Shown here piece after piece: positions 44,001 to 55,912 of a stretch of 64,000 nucleotides of DNA. Origin of the DNA: Pseudofabraea citricarpa. Taxonomy: Eukaryota > Ascomycota > Leotiomycetes > Helotiales > Dermateaceae. The DNA is taken from NCBI GenBank assembly GCA_029641185.1, contig JAPWGK010000016.1, positions 186,001-250,000 of the forward strand, in the 5' to 3' direction. Position numbers and translations under genes: made by a program. How positions within the stretch are numbered: the stretch's first letter is position 1; the number at the start of each line of letters is the position of its first letter. Below the pieces are notes generated by a model. It searched no databases. It saw only the letters and a program-made list of their open reading frames with translations, and was not told the DNA's origin.

Positions 44001-45540
44001 TTCCGCTGAACGGTTAAATGAATGCTTGGACAGAAATGCTGAAGAGATGCGCAACCTCGTTGGTCGTTTCGCTGGCATCACATTCACGGTAATATGGATG
44101 ACGGCAATCTCCGTGGTGTGGTCCTTTATAATATCTTGGAAACTCACTCTGGTAGCTCTGGCCAGCTCTCCAGTATTCTACGCAGTAACGAGGGGATTCA
44201 ACCTTGCTACTAGCTTTTGGGAGGGCAAGTGCAACAACACCGCAGAGAAAGCCAGTAGCATATTTACTGAGACCTTCTCTAACATAAGGGTAGTGCGAGC
44301 CCTCACTCTAGAAAGATACTTCGAACAGAAGCATAAGCACGCAGTCGAAAAGACTTACCGAGTGGGTGTTTCACGTGCAATCTATTCTGGCTTATTATAT
44401 GGCTTGCTGGATGGTGTCACTTTATTCATCATTGCCCTCGTCTTTTATTACGGCACTGTAATGATTACTAGTGGCAGCATCGGTCTAGATAATTGCTTTC
44501 AAGTTGTCAACTTATTGTTATTCGGTCTAGCCAATGCCGGCGCATTATTAGCGATGATACCACAAATTAGTTCATCACAAGCAACGGCTGCATATATGCT
44601 TCATCTTTCAACCCTTTCGTATGAAGCATCACACGAATCTCGCGGCAACATTCGTTTGGCGAATCTCTTCCCAATTCGGTTCAAAGAACTCTCATTTACA
44701 TACCCAAACAAGACCCAGGCGCGTCGAACACTTGACAAAGTTAATCTTACTTTGGAGCTCGGCTTCTGCACTGCGATAGTTGGGTCGTCAGGAAGTGGAA
44801 AGTCTACTATCGCCTCGTTGCTCCTCGGCCTGTATCCACCGGATCGTTCCCCAGAGAATCTAAATCATGTCCCTTTCAGTCTAGCAGGATTTCCGATTGA
44901 AGGCTGCAACATCTCTTCCTTGCGGAACCAGGTGTCATGGGTGTCGCAAGCTTCTGTGGTTTTCCCTAGCAGCATCGCTTCCAACATCACCTATGGTCTT
45001 CCTGAGGGTTCGCCGTTAGCGACCCGCTCCAATATTATCGCAGCAGCACGGCAAGCGGGCATAGCTGAGTATATAAGCTCCTTGCCGTTTGGCTATGCTA
45101 CTCTAATCGGCGAAGGCGGACAGGGTTTGAGTGGAGGCCAGCAGCAGAGGATAGCCATAGCGCGGGCATTGATCCGACGACCAAAACTGCTCGTACTCGA
45201 CGAAGCCACGTCCGCACTTGATAGAGAATCTGCTGAAGTGATTCGCGGAACGGTTCGAAATCTGGTCGGCAGCAGCAACATGTCCGTTGTTGTTATCACG
45301 CATAACGAGGAGATGATGCGTATCGCTTCCAAAATCATCGTGTTGGAACATGGCAAAGTTGTCGAGCAAGGCGAATTCGACACACTGCAAAGAAATGGAG
45401 GCGCGTTTTCTAAACTGATTGCGGCCAAAGCAAAGGCAAAGGAGATGGGCGAGGAACAGCCTCGGATCATGATAAGTCGGCCAGTAATGCCGTCTGAAGG
45501 ACGGAGTAAAGCACGTTGGACAAGACAGAGAAGTGTTTAA
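41064..45540 (+). CDS. STE6: Full-size ABCB transporter, STE6-like a-factor exporter
   Basis: Exons 41064-41599, 41651-42311 and 42358-45540 give 1,459 aa in the order TMD1-NBD1-TMD2-NBD2. NBD1 has Walker A GRSGSGKST (about 430), LSGGQ (about 538) and ILIIDEGTSALD (about 557). It is followed by IRKWRHGKTTIVATHDISQI, which matches the Ste6-specific region of yeast Ste6 closely. NBD2 has GSSGSGKST, LSGGQQQR and LLVLDEATSALD. Both NBDs look catalytically complete. Yeast Ste6 exports the farnesylated a-factor pheromone. It is longer than yeast Ste6 (1,290 aa), mostly because of an approximately 195-residue Ser/Pro-rich linker (about 638-833) that could carry regulatory sites. A related multidrug ABCB protein cannot be fully excluded. 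Confidence 0.9.
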
Positions 45541-46092
45541 AGGGGGATTTCTTCTTCAATTTGTACCTATTGGAATACATACAGATACCTGCGTTATCTA
45601 GGTTGAATGACCTGGCGATGTGAAGTTATGCTCTCTATGCACGGAAGGATTGTGCCGAATTGTGCACAATTATTAGTAATTAAGTATGCTGCTTACCTGC
45701 GTAGACTGGGTATATTAGACCTTCCCCGCTATCTCAGGACCTGCAGTGAACAACCCCCAAAAAAGCCCAGTCGATTACCGAAACAAAGCTTCTCCTGAGC
45801 TCTTTCAACAGAAAACAAGATTAGACTTCTACTTTTACAGCACTGTGTGATTGCAGGATTAAGCGCTGCTGTACAGTAAGCACTTCCAAGACGAAACAAG
45901 CAAGCCAAGTCAGCTCGGCTCGCACCGTCGTGTAAGCCACTCCACTGTTTATGCCGTCGCCTCCACTGTACCCATCTCGATCTCTCTCACTACGGTAAGT
46001 ATGCACAGCTAATTTCACACAATATAAATGTGCAACAAGACATTGAACATCAGAATAGGATATAGCTAATGCCAGGCTAATAGTTCACATAT
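45541..46092. other. Intergenic between STE6-like and DHA1 MFS genes (0.55 kb)
   Basis: AT-rich. No gene, repeat or RNA seen. Confidence 0.5.
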
Positions 46093-48059
46093 ATGGCAAC
46101 CTTAACAGGTGTCATCTCGAAGTCCGACTCCCAAAATAAGGATGGTTCCGAAGCTAGAGAAAAGCCTCATCATCTTGACCAAACTCAACTTGAGAACCAG
46201 CCATCCATCGCTAAGCGCATGGTAGCCGAACCAAAAACTACTTCAAACGGCTATGCAACGGAGGAGGACGGCAGTAAGGAGTTCATGAACACGCAGTCAA
46301 CACCATCCTCACGAAATTCTGCTTCATACACGAACCAGCATGATAGTGAAGCACAGCACACACTTGATACCGAAAAAATTCATGCAGACGACAACGGAGA
46401 GCAAGATGACCCAAATATAGTTGGCTGGGATGGACCTGACGATCCGCACAATCCTCTAAACTGGAGCTCGTGGTCGAAGGCATCAAACATTGTGTTGGCC
46501 TCCGGAATCACCTTTGTTACCCCTCTAGCATCAAGTATGTTTGCTCCGGGGGTACCACAGATCATGGAAGAGTTTGACAGCACCAACACTCAACTGGCAG
46601 CTTTTGTTGTCTCGGTATACGTTCTCGGATTCGCTTTTGGCCCTATGTTTCTTGCCCCCATGTCGGAAACTTATGGCCGTGTACCTATATATCATATCTG
46701 CAATGTGCTTTTCAGTGTCTTCACTGTTGCATGCGCTTTAGCGACGAACCTAGATATGCTCATTGGGTTCCGTTTTATGGCGGGCATATTTGGAAGTGTT
46801 GCACTTGCCAACGGCGGAGGGACAATTACTGACACCGTGAAACAGGAAAAAAGGGGTCGAGCAATGTCTTTCTTTGTCATAGGGTAAGAAGACTAAAAGA
46901 CTGGGAAGTGACACATTACTAACTCTGACTAGTCCTCTGCTAGGTCCGATAATAGGGTAAGCTCAAGAGTGATAAAGGTGCTATTGCTGATTATTCTCTA
47001 GTCCAATTGCTGGTGGCTACCTTTCTGAAGCCAAAGGCTGGAGGTGGGTATTTTGGATACTTAGCATTGTTAGCGGCGCATTCACCGTTCTCTGTTTCGT
47101 TTTCATGAGAGAAACTTATGCCGTTGTTTTACTTCAACGAAAGACCCGGAGGAAAATAAAAGAGACGGGAAATACAAATCTGCGATCAAAGCTCGACACC
47201 CACCTCTCAGCAAAAGATCTTTTCCTTCGGGCAATTGTCCGGCCTTATAAGTTGCTAATCCTATCTCCAATTGTCCTTTTCACAAGTCTATATGTTGGGT
47301 TGGTTTACGGTTACCTCTACCTCCTATTCACCACATTCACAGTGGTGTTTGAAGAAAGATACGGCTTTTCACCTGGTACTGTAGGGCTGACTTACTTGGT
47401 AAGTAGCTTAGTGGAACTAAAAACTACACTTGGATTCTGACAAGATATAGGGTCTCGGAATTGGATCCATGTTAGGGTTGTCAATTTTTGCTGTTATATC
47501 TGATAGGCTCTTGAGAAAGATGACTAGACAGGGTGATATCGCAGCGATTGCTGCTGGCAAACCAGCGCCAGGGATGATGCCAGAATATCGACTACCACCA
47601 ATGACCTATTGCGCTTGGCTCATCCCGGCTGGATTTTTTATCTACGGGTGGACTGTCAATTTTCAGGTCCATTGTAAGTGTCGCTGAGAAGGTCCTTTTC
47701 TATGTTTTTATATTTCGTAACCGATGTGTGCTGATTCCCTAATTTGCGCAGGGATTGTACCCATAATGTCCACAGCATTGATCGGAATTGGTAATCTTTC
47801 TGTCTTCATGTGTGTACAAATGTACCTCGTAGATGCGTACACCATCTTTGCTGCAAGTGCACTGGCAGCAAACACCATCATTCGAAGTATCATGGCTGCG
47901 GTGCTTCCACTTTGTGGCCAGAAGATGTATGATACATTGGGTTTAGGTTGGGGAAACAGCTTACTTGCTTTCCTAGCACTGGCATGCTTACCCATTCCTT
48001 GGGCTCTCATATTATGGGGTGAGAAACTGAGAAAGAAGTTTGAGGTTACGCATCTGTAA
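46093..48059 (+). CDS. MFS drug:H+ antiporter, DHA1 family (TPO/FLR-like)
   Basis: Exons 46093-46883, 46933-46956, 47002-47398, 47451-47673 and 47752-48059 give 580 aa. A hydrophilic N-terminus of about 125 residues ends in the fungal DHA1 hallmark VGWDGPDDPHNPLNW. Twelve helices follow, with motif A-like APMSETYGRVPIY, the QEKRGRAMSFF loop, and motif C assembled across three exons as IG-PLLGPIIG-PIAGG. The C-terminus is short and basic. Such proteins export drugs, polyamines or toxins from the cytosol across the plasma membrane. The substrate is unknown. The 24-nt exon 2 is required to complete motif C, so I am confident in it. Confidence 0.92.
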
Positions 48060-49555
48060 AAAGAACGCGGGTTAGAAGGTTGTATCTCTTGTAGGCAGAT
48101 ATATATGGAGACCTTTAAAGGCTAAAGACATTTATCATTGATTTCTTATCCGCCAAAAATAAATGAAGGGTTATGAACTTGTGATAGTATGCTTCGTTTC
48201 ACTGTTAGCAAAAGATAAGGAAAATCAGACACAGAAAAAAACAAATGCCCTAAAATTGTAAATAATCAAAAACCACTACGAGAATCGAGTGACCAAAAGT
48301 CGGGTTCGCATGAAGGAAGAAAAAGTGCAAAAAGGTTCGGTAGCTGCACTTGCAACTACCTACATCCTAGGTGGCCAGTCAATTTTATCTTCTCCTTCCT
48401 TTCAGCCAGAAACCGTGACCTGAACCACTATACCATAGTGACCGCAAGTTTCTGTTTGAGCTAGTTTCTGCTAATTGAATTTATAAACATGTTAGAGCCT
48501 GTGTTTCTCCTCGCGTAATTTCTCGGGACGGCGAGTGAATAGGCAGACAGTCAGCCATCTTTGAAAGCCTTTTAGGTACAAATAACGTGGTTTGAACTTG
48601 GGGGTAGGCGCCACTGAATCATTTTCGCGACAGGGCAGTTTCAACAACTTAGCGCCTGTATCCAGCTGCTCTCTTATAGTCCAACTCACTTGGCAACGGC
48701 GATACAAGGTGTTTTAAATTGCTGGAAGGAATAGGTCACTCGCTGTTACTCGCCCTATAAGATTTAAGTGCAAGATAATTTGATATATTCAGCTTCTTTT
48801 GTATACAGGCTTAACATGTGACATTGGCAGTTAAAAGAGGCTAAAATGGCGTGCAGCCTCAAAACAGCCAAAAAGTGGTGGTGGTCCGAGTCTTGTTAGA
48901 GAGTCAACACAAGAACTCTGGGAAAAGGAAATGAAGATGCGATGGAGTTCCGAATCATGGTTACTTCTAAGTATTCCTTTAACATTGACCAATATTTACC
49001 AGATCTGACGACACGTTTTTAAAATATTCCTGGGTCTCTCATAATTCTGCGCATGGGTGTACCCAAGCCAAAGCAGGCAGCTGAAAAAGAGGGCTTGCGT
49101 TAGCCCTAAATTGCTTCCCACCCCATTCTTCTTCGACATGTTTTGACATTTCACAGCTTCTGCACTCGTCTACTCCAAAGCTTAAACCACAAAGCATCCG
49201 AAGGCGTGAAGCCAATATAAAGCTATTCCCTATGCGGAGCTCAGCTGAGGCTGACCGATGTGTTCCAGGAGGGGCACAGCATGTACCGCAGCCTCAAGGT
49301 GTCCAGCCAAGCATAATCTGGCAGGCTTAATTTCACCACAAATAACGCCAAATGGATACTTGTGCTGGCTTGGGGCTGATTTGAGGGGTGACAGTACTTT
49401 GTGGAATTTCGAGTCTGGGCCAATCACACAAGCCTCATAATGGCGCCATGAGCAATACTATATCTATATTCACCTCCACTTCCTTACCGCTATAATCCCT
49501 TTGCAATCCCCTGTTTGATGTTGTTGGACTTTTCTTCTACAGTTCTATCTTCGTC
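48060..49555. other. Gene-free region (1.5 kb)
   Basis: Contains CTACCTACATCCTAGGTGG at about 48357. ORFs of 60-71 codons near 48500-49430 show no recognisable feature. No tRNA pattern. Confidence 0.5.
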
Positions 49556-52150
49556 ATGCCTTTTGATTTTGTCGCCTACGAAGCGAGTTGCAGACTTTTA
49601 CACCCAGAACAATTACAACTTGAATGGGAAAATTACACCCGTCAGATAGCTGGTGGAGCCACAAGCACTGGGGCTTCCGTGGCATTTGCTCCTGTCACTG
49701 GAGGTGTATCGCTCCTTGGCCTTGGGTTATCAGCACCTAAGATACACAATGCCCGCAAGAAGAGAGAAATAATCGAGCGATGCCTAGCGACACATGGCCA
49801 GGTTCCAAGCACAAGGAAAAGAGATGTGATGGGACCTGCAGCTGTCGCTGGTGGCATAAGTGTTTTGACTCTGGGATTAGCAGCGCCCGGAGCTGAAGCC
49901 TTGGGCGGTGAAATTGCAGTAAAAGGGGCCGAGTATGTTGTAGCTCATGTCGCCTTAGATGGCGCAGGAGCTGCTGGAGAACATGTACACGGTGAACATC
50001 ACAAGAAGAAGAAAGAGGACGAGTTGAAGAGAAGAAAGCCGTTACCAGGATATGTTCCCGCCCAGCCAGGACAACCAGGAGCTGTGCCAATTCCACATCC
50101 ACACCCACCGCAGGGGTATCAGCCGCAACAAATGGACCAACAAACATATATCTATGCATCTCAGACAGAAGCACCAACCTATCCACCGCAATTTACTGGA
50201 GTGCCGCAGGGAATAGGATACCACCAACAGCCATATGGATTCCAAGCCCCAGGGCCAGCCCTTCAGCATCAGATGTATCAGCAGCCCCAGCATACCTATC
50301 AACAACCAGCAGTAACGTATGAAAAATCTGATAACTATGGGGGGACCCAAGCCGTGCATAATAGCGAGCAGTTACAATTTCAACATCAACAGAATGTTGC
50401 GGCATACGCTCCCGCTTCACATTCCCAGCATTACTTGCCAGGAGCTCATCAACCACACACTCCATTTCAAGAACCAATATATGGAACTCAGCCCACATTA
50501 AATTTGCAAACAAAACCTGTTATAAACAATGGCTATGTGACTCAGCCACCGGCAGTTCCATTGGTGGGAGACTATAAATATCAAATGGAAAACCAAGCTC
50601 GAACTGCCCAGACAACACAACAACCCTTTGTGCAAAACGTTGTTCACCAACCATCCACCGGCCAGGGAGATTGCGAGCCTCCACGGTACTCTTTCACTGA
50701 GCCGGCGTCGAATGATAAACTGCAGTGGAACGGTCACCAAGAGCAAGATGTGGTCGGAAAAGTAGGGAACTCAACTCAATCGGAACCACTGTCTCCTAAT
50801 CAGTTGGCTGATGGAATCGGAAGAATATCAATTTCAAATCTTGCACCAGAAAATCCCTCCAACCAATTGAAAGAATCAAGGGTTTCTACGCCGGCGCCAC
50901 CGTACAATTCGTCAGGGCTTCCAGATCCGAGCCTCGTTCCAATGGCACTGTTTAACGGCGCATCAAGACCAAGCGAAAGTGTTGTGATGGACCAACCCGT
51001 GCATGGATCTGAAAAGCACTCTGCGGAAAACATGAACTCCTCAAGAATACCTACCCAAAGGCCTGAGACATTGATCCACCAAGATTCGGGTTATCAGTCT
51101 AGGCCGCCAACTCCGGTTGCAAAAATAGGCGAGTATAATAATCGCATCGAGACTCCACCAGCTAGCGAGGGCCCAGGACTTCCTTTCTCGTCAACAGCTA
51201 CAGCTGAACCAAGACCAGATACTAGTATTCATGTAGCTACTCCAGAAAAATATCACTCTCAAAATCCGTCTCTACCTGGTTATTCTCAACCCATGCATCC
51301 ACAGTATCAGCCACAACTTCCTGAGTCAAAACAGGATTTCAACACCCAGGTGTCTCCTATGGAGCAGACACAACATCTCACAGTTCAAACCCAAGGTTAT
51401 ATACAGCAATTTCAGCAGAACTCTGGACAAGAACAGCTCCTACAGCAGCCATATACTGCCTCGCCAACAACACAACAAATGCAACAACAAACAGGATTCT
51501 ATCAGCCACATGAAACTGCTTACAATAAATTACCTTGGAAAACTCAACAACCGCACCCAGTCCAGCCAAATTATCCATACCAGCCTCCACAGACGCAATC
51601 ACAACACCATGAATACCAGCCACCACAGCAAATGGTTAGTAGCTTAACTACGTACAGTTTCATTTTGGGCTATTCTTTATCCTGAATTAGTTACAGAAGA
51701 CAGGCACAAATAGCTAACACCATGAAGTCACAGGCTCCTTCCCAGCAGGATCAGCACAAAGTGTCAATTTCACAGCCGCAGATATACATTCCTCCCAGCA
51801 CAGGACAAACACAGACCTATTATCCACCACCTTCACCATCATGCCAATCACCACAATACTCTATACCTCCATCTCAAACCCCAAATCAAAACCAGCACTG
51901 TTATCCACCCAATCCTCAACCACAGCATGTGCAGCCATACCCATACCAATACCAAATTCCTCAACAAGCGCAAGCTCCTCAGTATATTGCAGCTCCACAA
52001 CCACAGATGCCTTATTTTGCACCGCCTCCAGTAGCGATGTCGCATCCCGGCTCTCAACCCCCACTGAACAGCAATAATCGTCGTAAAAGCGTTTTGATAT
52101 CGGGAATCAACAGTATATCTTCGAACCTCTCGTCACGCTTTGGGAAATAA
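49556..52150 (+). CDS. Glycine-zipper protein with long Q/P/Y-rich prion-like tail
   Basis: Exons 49556-51634 and 51734-52150 give 831 aa. Residues 1-150 are conserved-looking and folded: YEASCRLLHPEQLQLEWENY, then two Gly/Ala-rich hydrophobic hairpins. Hairpin 1 is GGATSTGASVAFAPVTGG plus VSLLGLGLSAP. Hairpin 2 is GPAAVAGGISVLTLGLAAPG. They are separated by a basic helix (KIHNARKKREIIERCL), and a His/Lys-rich patch (HVHGEHHKKKKEDELKRRK) follows. The remaining about 670 residues are dominated by Gln, Pro, Tyr, Asn and Ser (QQP, PQY and QPQ runs), with few charges, and resemble yeast-type prion-like domains. The last about 20 residues are Ser/Arg/Lys-rich (RRKSVLISGINSISSNLSSR). The family is not recognised. 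A membrane-inserting head joined to an aggregation-prone tail is inferred. Confidence 0.83.
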
Positions 52151-52735
52151 TGTCTGGAAGCAAAAGGCCACCGACTCTTTGAGCGGTGACAGAAATCGAA
52201 AGACGCGAAAACACAAAAAAGAAAAAAAGGAAAGAAAAGGTGTAGGAGCAGGTTCTGATATTCTAAATTGCTTGGCTTGACCTGGTTGGGCGTTTTGCGA
52301 ATTATAGTCGGAGTTTACTTGATGCCTTTGATTCAATTAATGCTTTCCCTCTCCAGATTACCCTTTCAAGTATGGAACTGATAAGATAAGGATGATCTGA
52401 TATCTCACATCTGACACCTTCCTGGCTAAGAGATAAGTGAGGCTAGGACTTCAAGTACGTGACGATAATTCAGGTTGAGATATTTAATACAGCTAATATT
52501 GATGTGTTCTCATCGTCGCTTAAAGCTGAAACTTCTCTTCTGATATTAATGTAGATGAATGCCTCCGCTACTTCAATTGTTGATATGAGTTAGCTTTTTC
52601 ATGTGTAAATACATTCAATAAATTAAAACTGCAATACCATTTACTGCGTTGTTGGCATCGCCTATGCAGCATCAATTACTATGGGTAGTCGTGTACTTGT
52701 GTATATATGAACAAAATAGAATAAGCTGAAACTTT
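52151..52735. other. Intergenic between convergent genes (0.6 kb)
   Basis: Contains an A/G-rich stretch at about 52200-52240. Nothing else noted. Confidence 0.5.
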
Positions 52736-54432
52736 CTAATAAACATATCTGAAGTTCGGGTTCTCTTTATCAGTTTTGTTATCCCAAAGCTCCTGCTCAT
52801 CGTCTACTGACGTGGACGCCGCCACGTGCGCAGCCTGGCGCTTATCCTTCTGCTTGTTTACCCAAACATAATATCCAAACAGAACAATAGATACCACAGC
52901 TCCACCAGCCTGCGTCGCCATAACAGCAATCTTCGCAGGTCTGTAACCAGGCGCGTCCCTGGCCTGGAAAGTCTGAGGGCCGATAATGTTACCGACCGAG
53001 AAACTTCCAGCGATGAGAGCCGCTGCAACAGTGCGCTTGGTATGTCCAGCAACGTTTGACATGGTCCATTGATAAATGACGGTCAATGTACCGGTAATAG
53101 CATTGACAAGGTAGATGCCTACCAGCAGAGCAGCTCGATTCGATTTTGGCATGAAGGACATAAGACCGCCGCCAATCATTCCAGGGATGCAGCAAAGAGC
53201 TAACCACGCCCATCGATTTGAGCTTTTGCGTACTCCGAATCCTACGATCAAGGAAGCTGCTATCGAGACGACACCGCTAGGCATGTTTAGAAGAGCAGTC
53301 TGCGGCGAGGTAAACCCGAATCCTTGAATGAGAGTAGCTGAATATGTCGTGATAACGCCACTTGAAACGGAGATCTGTGTGATGTTAGTTTATCTATCAA
53401 TGATAAAGCATTTAATGGGAACATACACAGATGGTGCAAATAGTCATCAGCCACATTTGGACGTCAAGTAAGATCTCCCAAATCTGAGATGCTTTGAAGT
53501 GCTTGTTCTGAACCCCAGTCTGGTTGACACTGACGTGTTTGAGCAAAGCAGCCTTCTCTGCCGGAGTAAGAAACTTGGCCGTCATGGGAGAATCCGGGAG
53601 AATGAAGAAGGTAGCTATGCCGATCAAGCTGGTCATAACACCGACAAAGACAAACATTGCCTGCCAAGATCTGAACGAGGTGCTAGTAACGTGTTGGAAA
53701 GCGAAGGAAATCAATCCTCCCAGTATTTGTCCCACACCGAGTCCCGAGTACCAAAGTGAGAACCGAGGGGCTTGTTCAGACTTCGTGTAGTACTGACTGC
53801 TGATCAACATTAGACATGGAGCAATCGCGGCCTCGAAGATACCGAGCATGATTCTAGAGGCGAGTAACGAATGGTAATTGAAGGCTCCGGCAGCAGCAGC
53901 ACAGCTGATACCCCAAAGTGTTACGTTGATCCCCAGCCATTTTCCGGCAGGATACTTCTGAAGGATGTAGCCTTTATTGGATGTAAGAATGTTTTCAAGC
54001 TCAGCATTCTGGGGCGGCTGCCATACCTGTTGGAACTTCTGCGATGAGATACGCAATGAAAAATGCCGAACCGACGTTGGAGAAATCATTCTTGGTGAGT
54101 TTCAACTCTTTATTGATTCCCATCACGGCAGCATACTAAAAACAAAATAGTCAGTGCAAATTTCGGTGCACGGTGTTCACAAGCATGCTTACATTGATCA
54201 CCACTTTATCAATGAACTGTAGCACGTAGCACGCAAACATGATCGGCACTATATGCCAGTCGATCTTTCGTCGCAAAGCTGAAAGATTCGTACTTTCGGA
54301 TTCGGCATTGGTATGGTCGTGAAGGTATTTGAAAGCATCGTCGAGATCTCTTCCATTCTTCTCGTCGATCGTAGGAGATAGAGCATGGTTCGTCGTTTCG
54401 ACCGACCGTTTCTCAGTTGTGCTTTCCATCAT
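52736..54432 (-). CDS. MFS permease, DAL5/allantoate permease family
   Basis: Exons on the complement: 54193-54432, 54027-54135, 53427-53971 and 52736-53374 (510 aa, phases agree). A hydrophilic N-terminus is followed by LRRKIDWHIVPIMFACYVLQFIDK, listed here as LRRKIDWHIVPIMF and CYVLQFIDK, the classic first helix of this family. Then come YAAVMGINKELKLTKNDFS, VGSAFFIAYLIAEVP and KYPAGKWLGINVTLWG. The C-terminal half includes SVSSGVITTYSATLIQGFGF and ANRTKR-like loop sequence. About twelve helices. Relatives import allantoate, ureidosuccinate, nicotinate or other small organic anions with protons; the exact substrate is unknown. The start could also be the second ATG at 54429. Confidence 0.9.
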
Positions 54433-55912
54433 CTCAGAGCTGAGATCGGATCGTTATGCTGTCGTCTGAGTGACTCCAGAAAATGGAAAAGCGGGAGAAA
54501 AAGCAACGGGACCCCCGCCGGTTTTGCTGATTTAATTTGGAGAAGAAAGAAAATAACAAGAAGTTGTTGGGGGGACTGAACGGTACCTAGGTATATAGGG
54601 TTGATCTATACCTAATACTGACAATCTTGCATTGCCCCACCCTTGTTACCGGTAGCTGATCGGAGATCCTATACAAATTCTAAGGTTCATGGATATGCGG
54701 AGTGCCGTATCTTTTGGGGTTAGAGATCAGATGCAACGCAACCTACTGGAGGCCCCGAAGCTGCATATGCATTTGTGCCCCAAACGTGCATCCTTGGGTA
54801 CTTGGCAGGTGGAACATCGAATTGTTCTGCTTCAGGATTGAGAGCAGCGACACGACAGAGCTTGTGTGGTATCTTCAATCACTTGGGATAAAAAACATAT
54901 TCATTTTATTCTCAAGTAGTGCATTTGACATAGCGAGTGCTCAGTTTTTGCAGGGGATAAAGTTATACTGAGGCACCACCATTTGTACCCTTGTCATGAG
55001 CCCCGACGTTACGCGAGCCTACAGTACAAAACATCGAAGGGATGATTGACAGCTCGTTACTTAAGCATGCTAATCATGAAGCCAGATGTCAGCAACAGCT
55101 GTTTCTACCGTCTGTCACGCTTGCACAAAGCACCATCTCGAACTGAGCTTCGGCCTCTATATATCGTATATCTGTCATTTGTCGAGAAGTCGGCAATCTC
55201 GGTTCGACAACTCTGGCACATTTTTGTTTTTGCTTGCCTGGCATTACTTTTTTCTTTCTTTTTTCGCTCCAGAGCTTGTCAAAACAAGGACAATGAGCCG
55301 GGGTGACCAGTGCCTGGTTATTGGTGTTGTTCCCTGCATTTGAGCCCGGCTGACTTCGGGGTACATGCAACCGAAGCAGCCACGCAGCATCGTACCGGTT
55401 TTAACGAGGAAACTGAAGGGCTTCACGAGCGAGTGGCTGCTAGGTATGATCTTCCATCATCTGATCGGAAAGGTGCCATTGGAACGTGCTTCGAAAAAGC
55501 AAATATTGTGAGACAAGAAAACGTGGGGGTGAAGGCAGATGCTTAAAGCGCAGCCGGGAAGAATCGAGGAAGATTCCAACCTTGAAATATTTTCAACAGC
55601 CATCTCTGTGATACACGAGTGAGGCACATCCAAGTGGCCCGAAGGAAAAGTGCTATAGGTGCCTGTACCTTACAGCATGCCCATGCTTAGCGATCCAGAT
55701 ACCCTGAGTAACTGCAACAAATCTTTACCCCTTAAGTCGAACGATAGGAACCGAGCAATGATAAACGAGAGGTACCTCCAGTCACTTTGAGCTGAGTAAC
55801 ATGTACTTCGATTTTTACTTTTGCTGGAGTTAGTCTTATCGTTACTTATTTACTTTCACCCTACCTTGATTATCTTCAACAGGAGCGTTTGTTTACTCGA
55901 CCACTTGGACAA
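54433..55912. other. Gene-free region (1.5 kb)
   Basis: Divergent promoter space between the DAL5-like and Pth11-like genes. Contains GGTACCTAGGTATATAGGG, which includes the palindrome TACCTAGGTA, at about 54582-54600. Short ORFs around 55050-55550 show no recognisable content. Confidence 0.5.

Noticed and set aside
45541..46092. a-factor-type pheromone precursor next to the STE6-like gene
   Set aside because: Short frames on both sides of the gene were read for a C-terminal CaaX before a stop; none found.
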